Assembly: GCA_903844815.1 (NCBI GenBank)
Contig: CAIMVD010000154.1
Location: forward strand, 1-35,611
Length of the DNA: 35,611 nucleotides
Direction: 5' to 3'
Origin: an uncultured Bacteroidota bacterium
GTDB lineage: Bacteria > Bacteroidota > Bacteroidia > Bacteroidales > VadinHA17
The position numbers were made by a program, and so were the translations under genes. The notes beneath the pieces were generated by a model. It searched no databases and was not told the origin of the DNA. It worked only from the letters and a program-made list of their open reading frames with translations. Below are positions 8,506-16,055 of this stretch, in pieces. Position 1 is the stretch's first letter, and each line of letters opens with the position of its first letter.

Positions 8506-8550
8506 AAACACAAAGGACACGAAGTTATGGATTAAGGACACAAAGGTCTC
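8506..8550. repeat. Dispersed intergenic repeat arm (ACAAAGGACACGAAG type)
   Basis: Bases 8506-8525 read AAACACAAAGGACACGAAG and then a second AGGACACAAAGG follows at 8535-8546. The same words occur in several other gaps of this window. The segment lies just upstream of the TPR gene. At 8559-8576 a stretch resembles part of the 73-bp array unit at 18181-18195, apart from a two-base insertion. Confidence 0.5.
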
Positions 8551-8623
8551 AAACTATAAAGTGCTACCAGCCAGCGAAACTATATAATTTCTAAAGTTAT
8601 AACGAAATAGTTAGTTATGCAAT

Positions 8624-9553
8624 TTAATTCTTAAGTATTTCATTTATCCAGTTCAGACACATGCCGGGCCAGACCGACTGGGTTCCTTTTCCAACAGAAA
8701 GTCCGTAACCATGCCCACCCTTATAAAAGACGTGAAGTTCGGAGGTGGATTTGAATCTCTGTATGCCTTCAAAATATGCAAGGCTGTTCTTCACTGGAAC
8801 AACATCATCATCGGCGGAATGGACAAGAAAAGCAGGTGGTGTTTTGTCGTTTATCTGAAGTTCGTTTGAAAAATGTTTTACTGCTTCGGGTGACGGGTTC
8901 TGACCAATAAGGTTACTTCTTGATCCGGCATGGGTGAATGAGGCATCGAAGGTGATGACCGGATAAATAAGTATTGAGAAATCGGGACGTGCACTTGTAT
9001 TATCTGCAACGTCATAAACCTTTTCATCAAAATGTGTTGAGAGGGTTGAGGCAAGATGTCCTCCTGCTGAAAACCCGATTACTCCAACCATGTTTGGATT
9101 TATTTTCCATTCGGTTGAATTACGCCGGATTACCCTCATTGCTTCCTGCGCATCCTGCAGTGGTCCAACCGATTTATCCTTCATTATAAGATCGGAGGGA
9201 ATCCTGTATTTCAGTATTATTCCTGCTATTCCATTTTCATTAAGCCATTTGGCAATTGCATATCCTTCATGTGCAATGGCAAGACCGGCATATCCTCCTC
9301 CGGGACAAATCAGTACGGCAGTTCCTGTTGCTTTTTCGGCAGGGGGAAGGAATACATAAAGTTCGGGATCGGAGACATTAACTATCCAGGTGACCTCTCC
9401 GTTAGTCAGGGCGGGTTTTTCGGCAAAACCTTCATTTTTAATTGATCCGGGAATGCCTGAAGGCCATAATTTCAGGGAAGCATTCTGGGAATAAGAATCA
9501 AAAATCAGGAAATTAAAGAGGAGGATTGTAATTAAAGATTTTAATAGTCTCAT
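8624..9553 (-). CDS. Secreted alpha/beta-hydrolase esterase (carbohydrate acetylesterase-like)
   Basis: This 309-residue protein has a signal peptide (residues 1-23, ending in DSYSQ). The fold is the BD-FAE/esterase-lipase type found in polysaccharide loci: oxyanion motif PGGGY (84-88), nucleophile Ser162 in GFSAGGH, acid near Asp250 in SADDDVVP and His281 in KGGHGYG. Such enzymes often remove acetyl or other acyl groups from glycans. That role is inferred from family and context, since the gene is the last of a minus-strand glycan cluster. The start at 9553 is taken because it begins a good signal peptide; the longer open frame runs into repeat sequence. Confidence 0.85.
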   Translation of the reverse strand: MRLLKSLITILLFNFLIFDSYSQNASLKLWPSGIPGSIKNEGFAEKPALTNGEVTWIVNVSDPELYVFLPPAEKATGTAVLICPGGGYAGLAIAHEGYAIAKWLNENGIAGIILKYRIPSDLIMKDKSVGPLQDAQEAMRVIRRNSTEWKINPNMVGVIGFSAGGHLASTLSTHFDEKVYDVADNTSARPDFSILIYPVITFDASFTHAGSRSNLIGQNPSPEAVKHFSNELQINDKTPPAFLVHSADDDVVPVKNSLAYFEGIQRFKSTSELHVFYKGGHGYGLSVGKGTQSVWPGMCLNWINEILKN

Positions 9554-9572
9554 ATATTTAGTTTTTATTTTT

Positions 9573-9624
9573 AACACAAAGGAACACAATCCCGAGTACT
9601 CGGGAATAAAAAGGGCACAAAGGG
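9573..9624. repeat. Intergenic repeat arm with a central perfect palindrome
   Basis: Two ACAAAGG words (9575-9582 and 9616-9623) flank a 16-base perfect palindrome centred on CCCGAGTACTCGGG (9591-9604). It lies between the oxidoreductase and esterase genes, where it could fold in the transcript. No T-run follows on the coding strand, so it is not a classical terminator. Confidence 0.5.
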
Positions 9625-9636
9625 TTTAAATATGTA

Positions 9637-11283
9637 TTAGTACTTAAGCACCTGTCCGTCAGATTCCAGTTTTGTTTTAATTTCATCATAGGACAAGTCG
9701 TGAATGTTTTTTCCTTTCTGAACCGCCATTGCTGCCACTGTCCCGGCGGTCTGTCCGAGTATCATGAAAACAGGTTCCATCCTTATTGATCCGAAGGCGA
9801 TATGGGAACATGAAACGCAAACGGGAACCAGAAGATTGGTGCACTCATTTTTCTTTGGAAGGATTGAACCAAGGTCAATCTGGTAAGGGCGTTTTGGGCT
9901 TACACCGATATCACCTTCATTCTGGACAAAACCTTCAGGGGTAACATACCTCTGAATATTATGTGAATCCATACCATACGATCCCATTCCAGCAGGCCGG
10001 GGAGGGTTTTTGTTTCCAAGGACTTCATTTTCAGTCATCACAAATTCACCCTTCATCCTGCGAGCCTCGCGAACATAGATATTGTAAGGCCAGTTATTAT
10101 TGTCGGCAAATTCATCCCTGGCCAGTCCCCACTTATTCATTTTTTCCCTTATTTCAGCCGGAATCCGCTTGTTATGCGACAGGAAATAGAGCAATCCCTG
10201 CTGGTAAAGCGTATGTTCCTTCAAAATTTCCTTTCTTCGACCATAGGTTGCGTCGGGGTAATCCCAGTTCATCCCGATGTTATCGGAGCTGAAAGGGCCA
10301 TGGTTGTTGACGTCGGTTTTAAGGTTTGGAACAGGGTCGAATTTTGAGAAATATTCGTTCCATCCTGTTTCAGCAACACGGGCAAGAAGTTCGTATTGTG
10401 TGCTGTCATAACCTTCAGGTTTTTTAAAGGGTATCCTGTTTGCTTCAACAGTTGTAAGGCAGAGGCGATAACAATATGCCTGTATCTTGTTGTCACCAGT
10501 ACCGTTTTCCCCTGGTTTTTCTGTTGAAATCCGGGGAAGAAGACCTGAAGAGGGATCTCCGGGGACCTTATAAGGAGAAATGTTTGTCTTGAAATAATGA
10601 CCATGCTGGAAAATCAGTTTCTGAACGCCATTCCATTTTTCGCCATAAACGGAAACATCTTCGCGGCCTACTGTATAACTTACACCTGATGAAGCCATAA
10701 GATCTCCTTCATAGGTGGCATCAATAAAAACAGACCCTCTGAATATCTTTCCGTCAAGGGTCTTCAGTGAAATAATTTTCCCGTTTTGTTTCTCAACACC
10801 CTTTTCCCTGTCGAGCCATTCATCCCTGAAGACTTTTATTTTATTACTGCTTATAAGTGTTTCGAAGGCCTCCTCGGCGGCATGAGGTTCAAAGATCCAC
10901 ATTGTGCGGTTCACTCCGTCAATTGCCGGATTTCCCTGGCCTACGTTTCCGTATTCCGACTGTTTCTGCCATTTCCATTCCTCAGGTTTTTGATAATGAT
11001 TGTAGATAAGCTGGTAAAATTCCCTTGCGATACCTCCGATAACCTCTTTATTTCCGGTGTCGGTAAATCCGAGTCCCGATGATGAGAGACCGCCCAGATG
11101 CATGTCGGGAGAAACTATTATCACCGATTTGCCCATTCTTGAAACCTGCACTGCCGCGCTTACAGCCGAAGAGGTTCCTCCATAGACTATCACATCAGCG
11201 GTAAAGATATTATTGACCGGTTGCGATTGCAAATGGGTTAAAGCAACTGTCAGTATAAAAACCAGTAAGGAAGTTTTTTTCAT
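9637..11283 (-). CDS. Secreted FAD-dependent oxidoreductase (PF12831-type)
   Basis: This 548-residue protein has a signal peptide (residues 1 to about 20). It is followed at residues 30-58 by a Rossmann nucleotide-binding segment, ADVIVYGGTSSAVSAA and GKSVIIV, with the FAD-family continuation LGGLSSSGLGFTDTG. The C-terminal part has SCSHIAFGSIRMEPVFMILGQTAGTVAA, typical of this group. Databases often label relatives xanthan lyase, which I regard as misleading because the fold is an FAD oxidoreductase. They are frequent next to glycoside hydrolases in Bacteroidota, where they may oxidise sugars, but the reaction is not established. It lies 15 bases downstream of the DUF4185-like gene and is probably cotranscribed. 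Confidence 0.88.
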   Translation of the reverse strand: MKKTSLLVFILTVALTHLQSQPVNNIFTADVIVYGGTSSAVSAAVQVSRMGKSVIIVSPDMHLGGLSSSGLGFTDTGNKEVIGGIAREFYQLIYNHYQKPEEWKWQKQSEYGNVGQGNPAIDGVNRTMWIFEPHAAEEAFETLISSNKIKVFRDEWLDREKGVEKQNGKIISLKTLDGKIFRGSVFIDATYEGDLMASSGVSYTVGREDVSVYGEKWNGVQKLIFQHGHYFKTNISPYKVPGDPSSGLLPRISTEKPGENGTGDNKIQAYCYRLCLTTVEANRIPFKKPEGYDSTQYELLARVAETGWNEYFSKFDPVPNLKTDVNNHGPFSSDNIGMNWDYPDATYGRRKEILKEHTLYQQGLLYFLSHNKRIPAEIREKMNKWGLARDEFADNNNWPYNIYVREARRMKGEFVMTENEVLGNKNPPRPAGMGSYGMDSHNIQRYVTPEGFVQNEGDIGVSPKRPYQIDLGSILPKKNECTNLLVPVCVSCSHIAFGSIRMEPVFMILGQTAGTVAAMAVQKGKNIHDLSYDEIKTKLESDGQVLKY

Positions 11284-11298
11284 TTATAATAAGGTTTG

Positions 11299-12702
11299 TT
11301 AAGGTTTGAAGAATTCTATTTCATACTCCGATATATATCTGTCCCTTTGACCTTTAGGGAAGTGTTTGAAGTATAGTCTTCCTTTTTTCCCGGTTCTCAG
11401 GCATGTATATTTCTCTCTTATATCCTCCTCTGTACTTCCCGGCTGAAAGGATGGATACCATACTATATCTCCAGGCTTATCAAGAAGGAACTTAGGTTCA
11501 GACCATTGCTGTGAATTAAAAGCCTCGCCGAGGTCCCTGTTGTAGTTGAAAGAGATATAAACGGAGGATCCTCCCCAGCGGGGCGGTTTGGCACGGGCCA
11601 TAAGCATTACCCAGCATTCAAGGTAAGTATTCCAGCTTACAGAAGGACCCCAAAAGTATTCCGATGATACTGAAGATACTGGTCCTCCACCATTATTGAG
11701 TTGTAACTGAAGGGATGTGACTGGTTTTCCCGCTCCGTCATAAGGAATTGTAAATGCCTTCCCATCCCATCTTTTGGCCTTACCTGCCGGGGAGTCCAGT
11801 TCATCGAGACCTATCCGGGCTGCACTGATGCATTGTGCGGCCCATTCTGTAACAGAATTGTAAGTTGCCGTATCGAAAACACCCGGATATCCATATTCCC
11901 CATAGAAAACATAAAGGTAATTGCCTGATACAACAGCTGATGGATCACCAACACCACCTGCAAAGCATATTGCGGTATTATTGGGTTTCAAAATCATCCG
12001 TGGCTGTTTATCCTCAAGTATAATGCCCTTATTGTCCCAACTTCTCCCACCGTCGGTCGACTTCATAATACCTATGCGACACACAGCCGCCAATGTTGTG
12101 TCGCCCAGCAAGCCTTCGGGCCAGTCCTTCAGAATGTAGCCTTCACCAGTTTCGGCGTTATAAGGGAAGTTTGTGGGATAATTCTCATTATGGTATAGTG
12201 CATAGAGAGTCTTTCCTGATTGATCCCTCGAATCCTGGTAAACAGTTTCGAACCAAACGGCGCCATGTAGGCCATCTTCAAGCGGACCAACATTTGAGGG
12301 AATAAGTGGTTTCTCATAATCCTCCCATTTAGTGGCAAAGACCGAGTTGGCGTCAGTGCCGCTTGCAAATCTTAGCTGGTCGGCATAGCCCCAGACGGGA
12401 TCTTCACCCTGTTTGCCTGAGAAGATTCGGAAGGTATCTCCTATCCAGACTTCCGCCATGTTGCAATCGACCGTACCCTGGAAAACGATAGTGCTCAGCG
12501 CAGGGGTGATTTTAAAGGTTGGTGAGGCAGGGGAAGTAGTTTTACATGACATTGCAGCAAGAAAGAGAATTGATAAGATGATGTTTCTAATCACATATTT
12601 TCTCAAAGAGGTACGGGCCCCTTTCTTTTTCAAAACACGTTTAACCTCTTCAATCAAAGCATCCAGCACCTCATAATCAGGAATAGCACTTTTTTTGTCC
12701 AT
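11299..12702 (-). CDS. Lipoprotein with a glycosidase-like propeller (DUF4185/GH43-like)
   Basis: This 467-residue protein carries a hydrophobic stretch and likely lipidation cysteine in ILSILFLAAMSC (residues 42-53). Behind it is a beta-propeller-like domain with MKSTDGGRSWDNKG, GVGDPSAVVSGNYLYVFYGEYG and YFWGPSVSWNTYLECWVML. These repeated blades and the G-D-P-S motif recall DUF4185 and the GH43/GH32/sialidase-type propellers, so a sugar-binding or hydrolytic role at the cell surface is likely; the exact family is uncertain. Before the signal sequence lies an odd charged 36-residue stretch (DYEVLDALIEEVKRVLKKKG). A GTG at 12592-12594 could be the true start and would give a normal lipoprotein leader. 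The ATG at 12702 is four bases past the nuclease stop. Confidence 0.7.
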   Translation of the reverse strand: MDKKSAIPDYEVLDALIEEVKRVLKKKGARTSLRKYVIRNIILSILFLAAMSCKTTSPASPTFKITPALSTIVFQGTVDCNMAEVWIGDTFRIFSGKQGEDPVWGYADQLRFASGTDANSVFATKWEDYEKPLIPSNVGPLEDGLHGAVWFETVYQDSRDQSGKTLYALYHNENYPTNFPYNAETGEGYILKDWPEGLLGDTTLAAVCRIGIMKSTDGGRSWDNKGIILEDKQPRMILKPNNTAICFAGGVGDPSAVVSGNYLYVFYGEYGYPGVFDTATYNSVTEWAAQCISAARIGLDELDSPAGKAKRWDGKAFTIPYDGAGKPVTSLQLQLNNGGGPVSSVSSEYFWGPSVSWNTYLECWVMLMARAKPPRWGGSSVYISFNYNRDLGEAFNSQQWSEPKFLLDKPGDIVWYPSFQPGSTEEDIREKYTCLRTGKKGRLYFKHFPKGQRDRYISEYEIEFFKP

Positions 12703-12706
12703 TATA

Positions 12707-13834
12707 TTAGTTTTTAAATAAATTTTTTAGTTCTCCTGGCTCGGGAAGTATCCCTTTAAATCTTTCAGGCAGTTCAGCGCTTGTTGTAAATATAGCCACA
12801 CCCATAGGTTTGGAAAAATCGCGGAAACTATATTCCACGATAGTATTCTTTTTTTCTTTACAAAGAATAATGCCAATGGAAGGGTTTTCGTGCGGTTGCC
12901 TTACCAGGTCGTCGAGAGCTGAGAGGTAGAAATTCATCTTTCCCAGGTACTCAGGCTTGAAAGTGCCGTTTTTAAGTTCAAAAGCAACTAAAGACTGCAG
13001 TTGACGATTGAAGAAAAGCAAATCGATAAAATATTCCTGATCTTCCACTTTTAATCGGTATTGATTGCCAATAAAAGCGAATCCCTGGCCTATTGTCATG
13101 ATGAACTGCCTGATATTGCGAACAATACCGGTTTCAATCAGGTATTCATCTTCATCGTACGCATCCTGAACGTTAATAAAATCGAGTAGGTATTCATCTT
13201 TGAAAACATTCAGAGCTTTGTTACTTAAAGGAAGGGGTAATGTTGTTCCGAAATTGTTTGGCAATATTCCTGTTTTCCTGAAGAGTTCCGATTTTAAATG
13301 TTTAAGCAATGCTTGATACGACCAAAATTCCCTGGCGGTTTTGTTGATATAGAACAAGGCCTCTTCAACTGATTTACTTGCGCTGGCAATAGAGAAATGA
13401 TGCGAGAATCCAACAGAAAAGAAGAGATCCCTGAATTGGTTCGACACAATCGACCCAAGTTCATGCGATATATTTTCAATGAATGAAATGTATTGATTGT
13501 CTGCGTTTTTGTCGGATATCAATATTTGGTTCGATAACATCGAACCAATTGTATCTTTTGAAATTGCTGAAAGCCAAAAGTTTGCAAAAACCCTCATTTT
13601 TTTCAGATTTTCAGGGGAGAAGCCTCTTAATCCCTGCAATTCGTTCTGCAGTTGGCTTGATATATTCTGAAGAACCTTGCTGCCCCATGCCTGCTTTTTT
13701 GATTCGTAGTCGATTCTGTAGCCAACATACATATATAGCAGAAGCAATTCCTTGTTTGCCATACGTGCTGCCTGAAACCGGCTTTGCAGGATGGCGACTT
13801 TCAATTCCTGAACAAACCTTTTATCCAATATCAT
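12707..13834 (-). CDS. YhcG/DUF1016 family PD-(D/E)XK nuclease-like protein
   Basis: This 375-residue protein has no signal peptide. The N-terminal helical DUF1016 domain covers residues about 5-180 (ELLLLYMYVGYRI, LQNELQGLRGFSPENLKKMR, FWSYQALLKHLKSELFRKTG). The C-terminal nuclease domain carries the PD-(D/E)XK core: Asp271 in YFIDLLFF and Glu286-x-Lys288 in LVAFELKNG. These enzymes occur alone, with restriction-modification loci, or scattered as mobile genes. No methylase or specificity gene is nearby. It sits between a rhamnosidase and a sugar-hydrolase-like lipoprotein in the same orientation, which is unexpected and suggests insertion of a mobile gene. Gaps are 31 bases upstream and 4 bases downstream. 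Confidence 0.88.
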   Translation of the reverse strand: MILDKRFVQELKVAILQSRFQAARMANKELLLLYMYVGYRIDYESKKQAWGSKVLQNISSQLQNELQGLRGFSPENLKKMRVFANFWLSAISKDTIGSMLSNQILISDKNADNQYISFIENISHELGSIVSNQFRDLFFSVGFSHHFSIASASKSVEEALFYINKTAREFWSYQALLKHLKSELFRKTGILPNNFGTTLPLPLSNKALNVFKDEYLLDFINVQDAYDEDEYLIETGIVRNIRQFIMTIGQGFAFIGNQYRLKVEDQEYFIDLLFFNRQLQSLVAFELKNGTFKPEYLGKMNFYLSALDDLVRQPHENPSIGIILCKEKKNTIVEYSFRDFSKPMGVAIFTTSAELPERFKGILPEPGELKNLFKN

Positions 13835-13865
13835 TTGAAATTTTCTTTAAATGCTTCAAATATCT

Positions 13866-16055
13866 TCATTTCCCGTTAAGGTTTTCAATAGTAATTGAAT
13901 TCTCTCCGGAATGAAGTAGTATTTTGTCCTGATCGATTAAAGTTTCTCTTCCGTCAAAGATTACTTCCTTTTTTCCGGTTGAAGTTGGAATGAAATCACA
14001 TTGCATGTTTCCGGGGATGGTTATAAGGTAAACATCATTTCCGTTTTTGAAAGAATAGCTGCATTCAATTGTTCCTCGAATTGTAGGGATTTTAATGGAG
14101 CTTTCAGAAAGATTTGAGAGCTGAGGCCTTATGACAACTTTTGAGTAACCCGGTTCAGCCGGTTCAACTCCCCACATGAAACGGGGAATTATGTTTGCAG
14201 GTGCAGCTCCCCAGGCATGGTTCCAGTCGGTGTTGGGCTTGTATTTTATGTCCCAGGCTTCCATCGCAATTGTTGAGCCCGACTGTATCATGTTCAACCA
14301 GCTCCTGTCGTTCTTTGACGTTAACAGGCTGAGGGCATAATCGGCTTCGCCTGCTTTGTAAAGGCCTTCTAAAAGATACTGGGCGCCATAAACACTGCAG
14401 GCCATACCCCTTGACTTGATGAAAGTAATTACACTTTCTTTATATTCTTCAGGAACCAATCCAAAGGCTAGCGGCATCATGTTGGCATGGAGCGAAGAGT
14501 GTTCCGATCCTTCAGCATCAATATAAATTCCTGTTTTAGTGTTTATAAGTTTGTCGTTGAAGGTTTTGAGTGCAGCGTCGGCTTTTAATCGGAAAAAGAT
14601 AGAGTCCTCCCTATTATCCATTGCACCGGCCATTTCCGACATAAGGTAGAGGCCATGAATATAAAAGGCGTTCACAACGGTGTTAATTTCCTTCATGTCG
14701 TAACCGTCGCGTTCACCTTCGGCAGTTGAAAGCTTCCAGCCTGTATCTTTCTGAGCCGGAGGCCAGTCGACAATGTCTGCCAGCTTCACCTTCGGATCGG
14801 TAAATCCAAGCTTCAACATTATATTTTCGTTACAGTTTTTTGAGCTTATCAGTCCGTCTTCCCCAGCAAGCGATTGGAGGGTTTTATGTTTTAGTTCTTC
14901 ATAATAGGTATTCACCGATTCGAGGTTGCCGGTATACAGGTAGTCGTTGAAAAACATTGGTACGGTCTGGAGTATCCATTCTGTAGGCCAGGTTGGGTGT
15001 TTTATGAAATATTCGTTTGTCAGCCTTGCTATTGAATACTCCCTGTCGGTGTAGTAATGTCCGAGCTGATTGATATAGGCATCGGCTTCATAGGGAATAC
15101 GCTCCCTGTCGCCGTCGACATAAATTCCGGCAAAGGAGGTGGCCTTAATTGTATATTTGCAGAGATCCCAGATCTTATTGAGGGTGGTATCGGAGCTCGA
15201 AAATGAGGAAGTGTTTTCGTCGAAGTAATACCAGATTGCCTTTTGAAACAGGTTTTCAGCTTTCAGAGCGATCCGGCACCTCTCTATCTCGCAATACCTG
15301 AATGGTGTGACCACCCCAAGTGAGTCAGGAAGAGCAATTGCTGCCGGGCCGGTATTCCTTGCGTCCTTTTTCAGACTGAGAGTGTACTGATGCCTTCCCT
15401 TTTGAACAGGCAATAGAACTTCCTGGCAACGAATTGTTCCGCCAGGATTTCGGTCTATCGCGCCACCAGAAACAAGTTTTTCCCCAAGCCTCACTAAAAT
15501 TGTATCATTTGTTACAAAATCGAGGTCGAGTACCATGGTTCCGAAAGCATCCTTCCCAAAGTCGGCAAAATAGGATTCCTCACCGCTAACATAAAAATCA
15601 GAGGGTGATATAAGTTTTTCAATAAACCTGTTGCGTGTGGTTTCATATCCTGCAGGAGCTCCGGTTTTGAAAGTTTGTACTTCTGACCAGGCACCGGGAT
15701 CTGCCTTTTCATTCCATATCCGAACCTTCCAGGAATATGTTTTGCCGCGATTAAGGCTTGCGGATTTAATTTCTATTTCTGACGATTTGTTGCTTATTAT
15801 CTTCCTGCTGTCGCAGATATCACCGATGTCATTATTAATTTTTTCTGCCGAAGAGGCTATAAGTATCTGGTAAGCTGTTTGAATTCCAGCCTCAGAAGGG
15901 ACAATCCAGCTGAATTCAGGCATCAGATCAAGAACCGGAACACCAGCAGGCTGTCTGATAAATTCAACCATGAGTCCTGAAGGAGAAGTCTGGCCGTAAT
16001 TTCGGGCAGGCATAAACAGGACTGAAATAAAAGTGATGAGTCGGAGAATTTTCAT
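13866..16055 (-). CDS. GH78-type alpha-L-rhamnosidase, compact form
   Basis: This 729-residue protein has a signal peptide (residues 1-22). A fibronectin-like domain follows (about 24-133, with YQILIASS and GKTYSWKVRIWNE). An (alpha/alpha)6 barrel spans about 285-630, and a C-terminal beta domain closes the protein. Catalytic region: DGDRERIPYEAD (314-325) matches the acidic motif of this clan, and Glu599 in STIAMEAW is in the position of the general base. NHAWGAAPANIIPRF (612-626) is also typical. It lacks the extra N-terminal beta domains present in the 928-residue GH78 at 32577, so it belongs to a shorter subgroup. It probably removes terminal rhamnose outside the cell or in the periplasm. 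Its ATG directly abuts the stop of the gene upstream, which suggests coupled translation. Confidence 0.88.
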   Translation of the reverse strand: MKILRLITFISVLFMPARNYGQTSPSGLMVEFIRQPAGVPVLDLMPEFSWIVPSEAGIQTAYQILIASSAEKINNDIGDICDSRKIISNKSSEIEIKSASLNRGKTYSWKVRIWNEKADPGAWSEVQTFKTGAPAGYETTRNRFIEKLISPSDFYVSGEESYFADFGKDAFGTMVLDLDFVTNDTILVRLGEKLVSGGAIDRNPGGTIRCQEVLLPVQKGRHQYTLSLKKDARNTGPAAIALPDSLGVVTPFRYCEIERCRIALKAENLFQKAIWYYFDENTSSFSSSDTTLNKIWDLCKYTIKATSFAGIYVDGDRERIPYEADAYINQLGHYYTDREYSIARLTNEYFIKHPTWPTEWILQTVPMFFNDYLYTGNLESVNTYYEELKHKTLQSLAGEDGLISSKNCNENIMLKLGFTDPKVKLADIVDWPPAQKDTGWKLSTAEGERDGYDMKEINTVVNAFYIHGLYLMSEMAGAMDNREDSIFFRLKADAALKTFNDKLINTKTGIYIDAEGSEHSSLHANMMPLAFGLVPEEYKESVITFIKSRGMACSVYGAQYLLEGLYKAGEADYALSLLTSKNDRSWLNMIQSGSTIAMEAWDIKYKPNTDWNHAWGAAPANIIPRFMWGVEPAEPGYSKVVIRPQLSNLSESSIKIPTIRGTIECSYSFKNGNDVYLITIPGNMQCDFIPTSTGKKEVIFDGRETLIDQDKILLHSGENSITIENLNGK

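Noticed and set aside
8488-8541. GTG start giving an 18-residue longer TPR protein
   Set aside because: The extra codons lie in a dispersed repeat and disrupt the signal peptide; the ATG at 8487 begins a normal leader.
9637-11283. Calling the FAD protein a xanthan lyase
   Set aside because: The sequence shows an FAD-binding oxidoreductase fold; the lyase label is a common database carry-over and no lyase domain is visible.
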